Source: Proteobacteria bacterium UBA7415
GTDB taxonomy: Bacteria; Pseudomonadota; Gammaproteobacteria; Arenicellales; Arenicellaceae
Assembly (NCBI GenBank): GCA_002470515.1
Contig: DKML01000031.1
Coordinates: forward strand, 434,001-498,000
DNA length: 64,000 nucleotides
Reading direction: 5' to 3'
Every line of letters begins with the position of its first letter. The first letter of the stretch is position 1. The notes below the pieces were generated by a model that saw only the letters and a program-made list of their open reading frames with translations, made no database searches and was not told where the DNA came from. Both the position numbers and the translations under genes were made by a program. Shown here in pieces: positions 43,734 to 52,932 of the stretch.

Positions 43734-45155
43734 CTACTTCATCACTTTAAGCGTTTGGATATGAGTAAACTCTTTGAGCCCTTGAGTGCCAAATTCAACA
43801 CCGAAGCCAGACTGCTTAACGCCTCCAAATGGTGCATCCGGCTGAATAGCTCCGTGCTCGTTTACCCAAGAAGTACCGCACTCAAGTTGCATTGCAATTT
43901 TTGAAGCTTTATCAATATCATTTGACCATACAGATCCACCCAATCCGTTTTCACTATCGTTGGCCAATCTAACGGCTTCTTCAATCGTCGAAAATTTGAT
44001 GATCGGCAATATTGGGCCAAAAGGCTCTTCGTCCACAAGTCGTGAACCATTAGTGAGTCCGGTCACTATTGTTGGCTCAAAGAAATAACCATTGCCTGCA
44101 ATCTTGTTACCTCCGGCAACGATGGTGCCTCCTTGAGCTTCTACAGAAGCGGCAAGATCTTCGACAACCTTGAGTTGATCGGCGTTTTGTACTGGGCCCA
44201 ACTGCGTTCCCTCGTTGAGGCCATTACCAACTATTGTTTCTTTTGCAATTTGTGCAATTTCTTGCGCGAGTTCATCGTGGATATCTTCATGTACATAGAG
44301 GCGCTTTAACGCAGCGCAGGTTTGCCCATTGTTGTGGAAACTTACGCCGAAAAGTTTAGATGCTATCTCTTTAACGTTAACGTCTGGCAAGACAATTCCC
44401 GCATCGTTACCGCCAAGCTCTAGCGTCAACCGCTTTAAGTTGGCCGCAGACGCTTCCATAATTCTCCGACCTGTCGGAGTGGATCCTGTAAATACAATTT
44501 TGCTTACGCCAGGGTGCTTGGTTAATGCCGAACCAACGCCGCCCTCGCCTGTAACAATGTTTAATACCCCAGCAGGGAGAACCTGATTCGCCAGCTCTAC
44601 CATTCTAGTTGTCGCTACAGGAGTGAAGCTAGACGGTTTGATCACTACTGTATTGCCTGCTCGAATCGCTGGAATCACATGCCATATGGCAATTAACAGA
44701 GGCCAGTTCCAAGGTGTTATGGAACCCACAACGCCCAGTGGCTTTCTGTGGACTTCGATACGTGCTTCATCATTATCTTGGATTAATTCCACAGGCAATT
44801 CAAAGCTGGCTGTTGCGCGAGTCCATCCAATAGAGCCACCTACCTCCATTCCAGAACCTACTCCATTAAGCCCTTCAAACGGCTTGCCAGACTCCATTGT
44901 GACTAGTTCCATAAGCTCTTTCATATTGGCTTCAAGCGCATCGGCAAGGGCCATACATCCTGCCCGGCGCTCGTCGTCCGATTTCTTACCCCAACTAATA
45001 AATGCTTCTTGAGCTGCCTGCACCGCCAAATCCACGTGCTCTGCAGTACCCGCCGAACATCGTGCAAACGGCTCACTCGTAGCAGGGTTAATAACCTCAA
45101 ATGTATGGTCGGTTGATACGGCTTTGCCGCCTATGTACATCGGATATTCTTTCAT
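43734..45155 (-). CDS. Aldehyde dehydrogenase family protein
   Basis: A 473-residue PF00171 enzyme with E246 (LTLELGGNDAG) and C280 (HNNGQTCAALKRL), and PWNWP at about 148-152. It shares the LELGGNDAG and ALKRL/YVHE features with the ALDH at 16057-17547, so the two are paralogues. It is divergent from a LysR gene, with a 314-base gap, and precedes the ferredoxin reductase gene on the same strand. Substrate unknown; aromatic aldehydes are plausible. Confidence 0.88.
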   Translation of the reverse strand: MKEYPMYIGGKAVSTDHTFEVINPATSEPFARCSAGTAEHVDLAVQAAQEAFISWGKKSDDERRAGCMALADALEANMKELMELVTMESGKPFEGLNGVGSGMEVGGSIGWTRATASFELPVELIQDNDEARIEVHRKPLGVVGSITPWNWPLLIAIWHVIPAIRAGNTVVIKPSSFTPVATTRMVELANQVLPAGVLNIVTGEGGVGSALTKHPGVSKIVFTGSTPTGRRIMEASAANLKRLTLELGGNDAGIVLPDVNVKEIASKLFGVSFHNNGQTCAALKRLYVHEDIHDELAQEIAQIAKETIVGNGLNEGTQLGPVQNADQLKVVEDLAASVEAQGGTIVAGGNKIAGNGYFFEPTIVTGLTNGSRLVDEEPFGPILPIIKFSTIEEAVRLANDSENGLGGSVWSNDIDKASKIAMQLECGTSWVNEHGAIQPDAPFGGVKQSGFGVEFGTQGLKEFTHIQTLKVMK

Positions 45156-45390
45156 TGCTTACCCCTGAAATTGTGTGATAGCTACATTTACAACGAATCG
45201 AAATGCGCAATAATTTTGTTTCTATAGATGCTAGTTGCTGGTATTTCCGATCAGGCTAACGCCCTACGCGAGACTAGCGTCGCTTTAAACTTTTTTTACA
45301 TCGCAAATCATATCCCACACCCTAGACAACCATAATGTTCCAAATAATAGCTTCACCGTTTCCGAAATGGCGTCAATGTAGACCGATTAA

Positions 45391-45420
45391 CACTGATAAA
45401 TGCTGATAAATGCTGATAAT
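45391..45420. repeat. Three ten-base tandem repeats in the ALDH/LysR divergent region
   Basis: The 314-base gap between the ALDH (-) and LysR (+) genes holds no gene. At 45391-45420 the ten-base unit TGCTGATAAA occurs three times in tandem, the first copy beginning CA and the last ending AT. The period equals one helical turn. It lies 50-80 bases before the LysR start and could be a regulator binding array. Confidence 0.6.
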
Positions 45421-45469
45421 ATTAGAGTTATATTCATTAATGTTTCCAAAACACGTTCAATAGGTATTT

Positions 45470-46438
45470 ATGAATGAACTAAATTGCATTAGAGCTTTTG
45501 TCAAAGTAGTTGAAGTGGGTAGTTTTGCTGAAGCTTCTCGCCAAACTGACCTGGCTAAATCCGTTATTACCAAGCGCGTTAATCAATTGGAAGAGTATAT
45601 GGAACTCCAACTGTTACAACGATCTACACGCAAACTGAGCCTTACCGAAGGTGGCGCAGCTTTCTACGAAAAAGCAGTTTCAATAGTTTCGCAGCTTGAT
45701 CAGGCATTGGCGGAAGTCAGCTCTGTGGAGTGGGGACTAAGTGGTACGTTGAGAGTAAGCTGCGTTTCTTCATTTGCATCCCGCTATTTGGCAAAGGATC
45801 TCTGCGAGTTCCAAATTGAACACCCAGACCTTTGCATTGAACTACAACAGCATGATCGATTTTGTGACCCCATTCAGGAAGGGTTCGACGTGTGCATTCA
45901 GGTTAGCAATGACAGAAAAAGTGCGTTGGAAAAAGTAGAGCTATTTCCGCTACGTAGATTGATCGTCGCCACCCCGCGATATTTAGAGAAGTACGGAACA
46001 CCATCTACACCTGACGAACTTACAGAGCACCGACATGCGCACAATAACTACGTAAACTCGGAATGTGATATCAATTTTATGTCCACCAAGCGCACGAAAT
46101 CTGTACACATCAACCCGCAAATATTTACCAATGCAATCTGGATGGTTCATGCAGCAGTAATGAGCGACAACTACATGGCTTTGATGCCGGCATTCTTCAT
46201 TGAAGAAGAACTGGCGAGTGGTCAACTAGTGGCCGTGTTAACAGATATGAAAATCGAATCACCAACTTTAACCGCCTTCTATCGCCGCTCATCTTTTGTA
46301 CCAATGAAGGTTCGGATTTTAATAAACTTTTTGCGCAGAAAGTATGGCGATCGACCGCCCTGGGAAACCCGCTTAGTTGAGGATTTTCCGAATCTAGCAG
46401 TCGCTCTAAGAAGTGACGTTAAGAATCGTACTGCGTAA
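45470..46438 (+). CDS. LysR-family transcriptional regulator
   Basis: A 322-residue LysR protein of standard layout. HTH at residues 1-62: LNCIRAFVKVVEVGSFAEA, SRQTDLAKSVITKRVNQLEE, LQLLQRSTRKLSLTEGGAAF. The effector domain begins about 90 with GTLRVSCVSSFASRYL. The form (CrgA/DsdC-like group with DLAKSVITKRVNQLE) is common near oxidoreductases. It is divergent from the ALDH and ferredoxin-reductase genes, which are its likely targets, and is convergent with the HupE gene (23-base gap). Confidence 0.92.
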   Translation: MNELNCIRAFVKVVEVGSFAEASRQTDLAKSVITKRVNQLEEYMELQLLQRSTRKLSLTEGGAAFYEKAVSIVSQLDQALAEVSSVEWGLSGTLRVSCVSSFASRYLAKDLCEFQIEHPDLCIELQQHDRFCDPIQEGFDVCIQVSNDRKSALEKVELFPLRRLIVATPRYLEKYGTPSTPDELTEHRHAHNNYVNSECDINFMSTKRTKSVHINPQIFTNAIWMVHAAVMSDNYMALMPAFFIEEELASGQLVAVLTDMKIESPTLTAFYRRSSFVPMKVRILINFLRRKYGDRPPWETRLVEDFPNLAVALRSDVKNRTA

Positions 46439-46461
46439 CTATGCAGTGTCGAAAGTGGCTC

Positions 46462-47460
46462 TTAAAAGATAAGCGACACAAACCAAAAGCCGGCAGTACA
46501 TCCAACGCCAAGTCCTACAGCAGGATTGAACCAGCCTGGTTCCTTCATTTTGTTCAAAATATGTATCAAAAACACACAGACAGCAACAATGCACAACTGG
46601 CCGATTTCTACGCCCAAATTAAATGTCAATAATGCTAGTAAAAAGGTATCTTGAGGCAAACCTATTTCCAGTATGGCTCCAGCAAAACCTAGCCCATGGA
46701 AAAGCCCAAAAATAAATACAATAGGCCAGTAATCAACAATACGGATTAACGAGATATCCTTATTTTTTACTAAATCTACTGCAAGGAGCGCAATCGAAAA
46801 TGCAATCAAGGACTCAACTGGCCGGCTTGGAATGTGCACCCAACCCAATGCGGCGGCAGATAGAGTTATAGAATGGGCTATGGTAAAAGCAGTAATTAAA
46901 CCGATCAAAGTACGCAATACACCTCCCGCAAGAAAACATATCGCTAACACAAACAATAGGTGATCAGCTCCACCAAGAATATGTTCTACCCCCATCACGA
47001 GGTACTGATAAACGCCTTTTTGCGATGCTTTTTCTGGCACTAACGCTAGCGGTTCAGAGTATTCGTTTATAAAGTGAATTTGCTCAGCATTTTTTTTATC
47101 TACGATACGTAGAACAACAGACCTCTCGATTGAACGTAAGCCTTCGATCTCAACAGAATGGGGTTTGGACTCATTGAGTTCGCATTGGTAGTGTTCTTCT
47201 CTAAGCCACCGATTGTCTTCTACTGAAGTCAGCGTTGAACCACTCATAGAGCATTCAGGCGTAAACTGGATCGAAAGACTTCTGGGGTCAATGGCTCCTT
47301 GGTTGCGTGAAAATGACCAGAGTACTTTATAGTCGCTCTCGGTTTGTTGAGTTATGGTTGTCAACACTGGAGCCATCGTATGCGCGGAACTACTGCTAGC
47401 AAACTGAAAGAGCAGCAAGCCCAAAAGACAAGCTCTACGTAGCACTATAGAACAAGTCAT
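46462..47460 (-). CDS. HupE/UreJ_2-type membrane protein with periplasmic domain
   Basis: A 332-residue protein. A signal peptide (LLGLLLFQFASSSSA) is followed by a periplasmic region to about residue 160 and then six or seven hydrophobic segments starting with the family signature GVEHILGGADHLLFVLAICFLAGG, then TAFTIAHSITLSAAALG and FIFGLFHGLGFAGAI with the conserved histidines. HupE/UreJ proteins are proposed nickel or other metal permeases, but this long form (PF13795) is functionally unassigned. Its ATG overlaps the stop of the parvulin gene by four bases, so the two are coupled. Confidence 0.87.
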   Translation of the reverse strand: MTCSIVLRRACLLGLLLFQFASSSSAHTMAPVLTTITQQTESDYKVLWSFSRNQGAIDPRSLSIQFTPECSMSGSTLTSVEDNRWLREEHYQCELNESKPHSVEIEGLRSIERSVVLRIVDKKNAEQIHFINEYSEPLALVPEKASQKGVYQYLVMGVEHILGGADHLLFVLAICFLAGGVLRTLIGLITAFTIAHSITLSAAALGWVHIPSRPVESLIAFSIALLAVDLVKNKDISLIRIVDYWPIVFIFGLFHGLGFAGAILEIGLPQDTFLLALLTFNLGVEIGQLCIVAVCVFLIHILNKMKEPGWFNPAVGLGVGCTAGFWFVSLIF

Positions 47461-48293
47461 TGACGGTCAGTTTGTCCGCTTCGAGTCATCTCTATCTCAA
47501 CATCATACTGCTGTCTCAATCTATTCAATGCCTCCTCACGTAATTCACGGCGCCTTTGTGAACGCAGACTGTTAATGAGTTTTTCGCGCAACTGTTCGTT
47601 GTACACTAATGCGCTAGTCTCTATATCACTAACGAGAACCACGTGATAACCGAAAGTGGAAGAGAATGGTCCGCTCCACCTACTCGTATCAACGTTCATC
47701 AATGCATCGGCAAAGCCCTGTCCAAAGTTAGCCACAAGCTTACTTTTGCTGAGCGCTTCAAACTTGGAGCCCATTAAAAAAGGGTCACCAATTTCTGTTT
47801 GTGAGACTGCGCCAGAATCAAGCAGCTTTAGTGCTTTGGTTGCCTCTTCTGATGCATGCCCCTTGTGATTATCGAAACTGAAAAAAACGTGGCTAAAATC
47901 AAAGCGAGGTTGCGATGTTGTTGATCTTTGCACGAACTGTCTTCGGATATCTGCTTCGGTGTATATTTCCGAATCTGCTTCGCCTTCGATAATAAAAGCC
48001 AGCGTTTGAGCTAATCTGCGCCGAACCACAACGTCATTTTTGTAGAGCTCCAATCGTAATGCTTCTCGGTATAAAAGCTCTTCGTCAATGTAGGCCTGCA
48101 ATTCAGCGTCCAACTGGTCCAGACTAGGCAGCTGGCCATATCGATTGGTTAGCTCTTTCTCGAGTTGCTCTACTTTAATGGCCGACACCAATATGCGTTG
48201 ACTATCTGAATTCAGAGGTCCCCTCCACTGCTCCAATAGAAACAGTAGGACTCCCACAAAAAGAAATATTAACAGTGGAGAATTTCTCATCAT
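47457..48293 (-). CDS. Membrane-anchored parvulin-type peptidyl-prolyl isomerase
   Basis: A 278-residue protein. One N-terminal membrane anchor (SPLLIFLFVGVLLFLLEQW) is followed by a SurA-like N-domain with EEELLYREALRLELYKND-type helix (DEELLYREALRL) and a PpiC parvulin domain from about 140 (DFSHVFFSF, GSKFEALSKSKLVANFG, FGYHVVLVSDIE). It would fold an exported protein; the PQQ dehydrogenase 37 bases upstream and the HupE protein downstream are likely clients. Call secure at family level. Confidence 0.87.
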   Translation of the reverse strand: MMRNSPLLIFLFVGVLLFLLEQWRGPLNSDSQRILVSAIKVEQLEKELTNRYGQLPSLDQLDAELQAYIDEELLYREALRLELYKNDVVVRRRLAQTLAFIIEGEADSEIYTEADIRRQFVQRSTTSQPRFDFSHVFFSFDNHKGHASEEATKALKLLDSGAVSQTEIGDPFLMGSKFEALSKSKLVANFGQGFADALMNVDTSRWSGPFSSTFGYHVVLVSDIETSALVYNEQLREKLINSLRSQRRRELREEALNRLRQQYDVEIEMTRSGQTDRQ

Positions 48294-48330
48294 TAATCCA
48301 ACAACTTACAGACGCATTATCCAAACACCA

Positions 48331-50513
48331 TCATCGGCTGAGCCGTTTAGTATCACCTAATTTTTGCGCTACCTGGTTACGAAAAATCAAATACGCTCGA
48401 ATAGCTTCGGCCTCTTCTTCAGATATTTCTGAACCAAAACCCACCATTCCTCCAGCCTCCAACAATCCGTCCAATACTGCTGACTTGAATGCGGCAGCTT
48501 CCTGAATAAACCCTGAATATCGGAGATCTGGAACCACCCCTCCACCAATGGCTCCTCCTCCATGGCAACCCGCACAAAACCGCTCGTAAACACCAAACCC
48601 AAGCTTCACTACTTCAGGGTCCAAGTCAATCGCAGTCAGATCAGGCATGTCTCTTAGCTGTTCACTGGCCGGAGGCAGTTCTGCCGAACCACCGAGTTTA
48701 AAGGTGAGCAAGCGGCTTCTATTGATAGGCTGTCCGTCCGCAGCATCCCAAGCCAACACCCCTGAAATCAGAGGGAAGATACCACCCCAACCTGCACTTA
48801 CGGTTATATACTGTTCACCATCGACCGCATAACTAATAGGCGGCGCTACAACACCGGTCTGGGTTGGAAAACTCCATAAAGCCTCTCCATCAATTGCGCT
48901 ATAGGCATTTAAGAAACCAGTCGCAGTACCTTGAAACACTAGTCCTCCAGCGGTGGACAGTACTCCCCCATTCCACGCGCCAGGGTACTCAACGCTCCAA
49001 ACCTCTTTTTGCGCAACTGGGTCCCATGCTACCAAGAGGCCTTTTGACATCTTCTTAATCTCATCGATTACTTCTGGAATATCTGGAATCGCCGAGAAAG
49101 TAGTATCAATCCCAATATTAACCGCTAAGTTCTTGGGAACCTGGTTATCGTCGGCCATATAAGGAAATGCTAATTCTTGGGCCGGCAGATAAACCAACCC
49201 AGTATCTTTACTATATGACATAGGATGCCAGTTGTGCGCGCCTAAGAAAGCTGGCGACACAAATGTTGTCTTACCAGTTTTCCAATATTGAGCCTCAGGA
49301 TTAACCACTGGTCTTCCTGTTTCAAGGTCTACATGACTTGCCCAATTTATGTCGACAAAATTTTCGGCTGATAATAGTTCACCCGTTTCTCGGTCGAGAA
49401 CATAAAAGAAACCATTTTTAGGCGCCTGTATCAGTACCTTTCGAACAATTTCCTTAATCTTTAGATCAGCAAGGATCATGTGTTGAGTAGCGGTGTAATC
49501 CCAACCCTCTCCCGGTGTGGTTTGATAATGCCATTTGTACTCTCCACTATCAGCATCAACTGCAACAATAGAGGACAGAAACCAGTTATCACCTTCGCCC
49601 GCAGAACGAAGATTCGGGTTCCAGGGCGTCCCGTTGCCAACTCCAAAATAGAGCGTATTTAGGTCGCTGTCGAAAGCCATCGAATCCCAAACAGTACCGC
49701 CACCCCCCAACTTCCACCATTCGCCATTCCACGTGGAGGTCTGAGATGCGACTGGCTCCGTACCCGTTGGATCACCCGGCCCTCCAGGCACACCGTATAA
49801 AAGCGCCATAGCATTTCACCGTTATTTGCATCATAGGCAGAGACATAGCCGCGCACTCCATACTCTGCGCCACCATTGCCAATGTAAACCTTGCCGTTTG
49901 CGATCCGAGGCGCACCTGTAATCGTATAGTTCTTATTCTGATCTACTGTAACTACTGACCAAACTTGCTCTCCAGAGTCAGCATCGAGTGCTATAAGCCG
50001 ACCATCTAAAGTGCCCACAAATACGCGGCCATCCATGTAAGCCACGCCACGATTGACGGCGTCACAACATGACTTTACACCGGTCGATCTAGGTACTTCA
50101 GGGTCGAAATGCCATATCTTTTCACCTGTCACGGCATTCACAGCCATCACGTTACTCCAAGCCGTCGTGGTGTACATCATTCCGTCAACGACAATTGGTG
50201 TAGCCTCCTGACCGCGCGGCTCCGGCATATCCATATGCCAAGCAAGGTCTAGCTCACTCACGGTATCTTCATTGATTGCATTCAAAGGACTAAATCGCTG
50301 CTCTCCTAGCGTTCGACCATGGAGCAGCCAGTTATTTGTATCATCGTCTGCGTTTACCATACGTTGTTGATACGCATGTGTTTCTCCCTCAGCCTCCACC
50401 GAATGGGTCGGCTCGGTTTGGGGGGAGATATTACTTACTTCGCAAGCGCTTAAGACCCAAGTTGAGCAGACCAGTACCAAAATGGGTTTAATAGAGCGAA
50501 AATTGTATTTCAT
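48331..50513 (-). pseudogene. PQQ-dependent quinohaemoprotein dehydrogenase with a frameshift
   Basis: Two minus-strand frames encode one protein of about 725 residues. Frame one, from ATG 50513 (or 50561), has a lipoprotein-like leader ending [26 protein letters not shown], and the adjacent cysteines [15 protein letters not shown] typical of PQQ alcohol dehydrogenases. It should continue [13 protein letters not shown] but shifts at a GTGTG stretch near 49789-49793 and reads on wrongly to 49659. Frame two resumes with [12 protein letters not shown] and carries [26 protein letters not shown], and a C-terminal cytochrome c domain with FCAGCHGGGAIGGG. Removing two bases, or adding one, restores the frame. 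Whether it is a true mutation or a sequencing error cannot be told from one sequence. Confidence 0.85.
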
Positions 50514-50625
50514 AGCGTAACCTAAATTCATGCAGTCATAGTTTCTGGCCTGTAGTTTCATCTAGCAAGTGCTCCAACCAAGACACTTAACAATCACTGA
50601 ACCATTAGCCACACATACCAATAAT

Positions 50626-52761
50626 CTATTTTGGGGTGTACCAAATTGGAGAAGTCCATGCCATCTCCTGAATCACTTGCCTTTTAGGTTCTTCACAGGC
50701 TGCAGGCCGTGCATCCGTCTCTAACTTCAAGCAGTCTAACAAGCTCCAACGCGGACTTGGGTTCTCTACTGCCCGTAGGTAGTAATAAGAAGGAACGTCT
50801 GGATCGAAATCATCATCTGTGAAAACGGCACACAAACTATCGTGACCGCTACCAAAACGCTCTCCGTTCGTTACGTTTACACCTGCACCGTTGTCCGAAG
50901 AGCCGGCAACCGTATGAACCTCAAAACGGCGCTTGCCCTCTGTATCAACCCACCCCTTTATGATTTGTAACTGCTGAAGAGGTGTCTCTTGTCCGCCAGA
51001 GTCTCTGTTTGCTGCCAGCAAGAAGCTTGGCTTCATATCAGAGTCTGAGTGCGCAACCAAGTCTCCTCCCATAGGTATCCCTTTCTCATAACCGTGTTCA
51101 ATCATATCCTTACGGCTACAGCTATTAGAATCCAATTCCCAACCACCAAAAAAGCGTGGAAGGATTCTCGGACCTGAAGTACCGAAGGTCTCTCGACGTA
51201 ACATGGCATTAAAAATAGCGTCCCGAGAATTTTCTTCCGCCCATACTCCAGCTAAACCACCTGGATTGCCTCTGATACCACTAGGCAACATCCCTGGCTT
51301 GAGCCTTTGCTCAACCGTCATTTCGCCACTAACAGAACCACTCCACTTATCTTCAGCGACATTACCTGGCGTTCCATAGTGGCCGTCAGTTGATGCAATG
51401 ATTCCGAGTTTCACTGGGTTGAGACCAATATCTTGCTGCTCTTCCAATCCAGTAATTAGAGCGCTTCGAACAAAATCATTACGCGATATACAGCCGCCGC
51501 CAAACATACCAAAATGTCCAAACTCCCCATCTTTGCATTCTTTGGTTACTTCTGTAACGGGATCATCCATGTGCAAATCAGCACCCTTCAGTTCAAAATG
51601 CCTTGCGGTAGTCGTCTGCCCAAGGACGCGAACCTGTTCGACTTCGCACAACTCGTCTACCGCACCAAGCACCGATGTTAAACCGTTAACGCACTCTGAA
51701 GCGCCCTTGTGTTGAAATACCTCCATTAGAGGCTCGCGCTTCAAACGTGATTGAGCGTACCGAACCTTGTTTTCATTGGTGGCTTCCATACCAGCGTAGG
51801 GTGTCAACAGCTTGCCATTTGACATATTAGTGTTGTGAGGAATGGTTAGATAATCGCAGTTCTCAGCGGTATCACACTGGCCGTCAAGCTGATCCCATAA
51901 CATGTGATCTAAGGGCGCCTCATAAAACGATATAGGCAAGTCAGGAGCGTTGTCGTTTCGAAAAATAACATTTCGATGATAGTTCGACTGTCCAGGAGAA
52001 CCGGAGTATTCATACCCAACAAAACTTGTGAATGTGCACTCTTCGCTGCGATCATAAGCCGCTTCGGCTGCGTCCAATGTCCGCTGCCATGGCTTCACGG
52101 CGGCCTCTAGACAACGACTGTTGTCGGCACCACAAAGCATTCCTACTCGTTGGGGGATATCAGGAAATACGGCACCAATCGTGCTGGCCAACATCTTTGA
52201 TCCCCTAAACTCAATTTCTCTATATTTTGTGCAAAACTCGCCATCATACTCAGATGATTCTGTGTTGATACAGAGCGCTCGCTCTCCAAGAAATTCGGCG
52301 TGGTCGGTTACGGACATAAAATCAAGGGCCCGTTCCAACTGAGCTGTGCCTATCGCATCTCCATTTTCATTCTGAGGAAATGATGCTATCGGCATGCCTC
52401 TTGCGAAGTCATAGGCATCTTCTGGCATGGTATTGATTCGCCCAGCCACCGCATCAAAGGAGAGCCCAGTGTGAACATGTAAATCTCCAAATAGTGGCTT
52501 ACGAACAGCGACGTAATCAGAACATGCGGCTCGGTCCTCCGAGTATTCTATTGGGTGCGAGGTCGTATCTGTAGACTGTGTTGTAATTGAGCGGTTTGAA
52601 CTACTATCAGCGTCGTTAGAATACGTTGAAGAATTAGAAATATCGTCGTCTGAATTACCTGAGTCTTCATTATTGCTGTCGCAACCCACTAATGTGACTA
52701 GCAAGATAATCAACCCCAATACTGCCTTAGTTGAAACAAGTTTGGCTGAACTATTCTGCAT
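50626..52761 (-). CDS. DUF3604 (PHP-like) lipoprotein
   Basis: A 711-residue protein with a lipobox (VTLVGC, cysteine near residue 27), then a low-complexity Ser/Asp/Asn linker to about residue 75, then the DUF3604 domain. FGDLHVHTGLSFDA (HxH metal motif), DFMSVTDHAEFLG, and later SVFGAVD-like and GIIASTDGHYGTPG place it in the PHP metallo-phosphoesterase superfamily. WELDSNSCSRKDMIEHGYEKGIPMGGDL is a family hallmark. Its natural reaction is unknown. It is upstream of the PQQ dehydrogenase on the same strand (112-base gap) and downstream of a TonB receptor with a terminator between. Confidence 0.87.
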   Translation of the reverse strand: MQNSSAKLVSTKAVLGLIILLVTLVGCDSNNEDSGNSDDDISNSSTYSNDADSSSNRSITTQSTDTTSHPIEYSEDRAACSDYVAVRKPLFGDLHVHTGLSFDAVAGRINTMPEDAYDFARGMPIASFPQNENGDAIGTAQLERALDFMSVTDHAEFLGERALCINTESSEYDGEFCTKYREIEFRGSKMLASTIGAVFPDIPQRVGMLCGADNSRCLEAAVKPWQRTLDAAEAAYDRSEECTFTSFVGYEYSGSPGQSNYHRNVIFRNDNAPDLPISFYEAPLDHMLWDQLDGQCDTAENCDYLTIPHNTNMSNGKLLTPYAGMEATNENKVRYAQSRLKREPLMEVFQHKGASECVNGLTSVLGAVDELCEVEQVRVLGQTTTARHFELKGADLHMDDPVTEVTKECKDGEFGHFGMFGGGCISRNDFVRSALITGLEEQQDIGLNPVKLGIIASTDGHYGTPGNVAEDKWSGSVSGEMTVEQRLKPGMLPSGIRGNPGGLAGVWAEENSRDAIFNAMLRRETFGTSGPRILPRFFGGWELDSNSCSRKDMIEHGYEKGIPMGGDLVAHSDSDMKPSFLLAANRDSGGQETPLQQLQIIKGWVDTEGKRRFEVHTVAGSSDNGAGVNVTNGERFGSGHDSLCAVFTDDDFDPDVPSYYYLRAVENPSPRWSLLDCLKLETDARPAACEEPKRQVIQEMAWTSPIWYTPK

Positions 52762-52883
52762 CCTATTACTCCTTCTTAGTAATTAATGTATTGGTGGCTG
52801 AAATTGAAACACACGGAAAAAATTTACTATGCTTCGTTAACGACCCTATTCTTTTGTCCTATTTAATTAGTACTAACGCAAAA

Positions 52884-52912
52884 AATTAAGGCTGCCAGAG
52901 GCAGCCTTAATT
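52884..52912 (-). terminator. Rho-independent terminator of the TonB-receptor gene
   Basis: AATTAAGGCTGCC (52884-52896), loop AGA, GGCAGCCTTAATT (52900-52912): a 13-base perfect stem. On the minus strand it is followed by a run of T, so it ends transcription of the receptor gene whose stop is at 52933. Confidence 0.92.
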
Positions 52913-52932
52913 GTTACTAATCAAAAAATCAC

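Noticed and set aside
45391..45420. CRISPR-like repeat array
   Set aside because: Units are ten bases, directly adjacent and without spacers; no cas gene is present.
49659..49809. Programmed ribosomal frameshift in the PQQ dehydrogenase
   Set aside because: No slippery heptamer or downstream stem is evident at the GTGTG site, and the family does not use frameshifting; mutation or sequence error is simpler.
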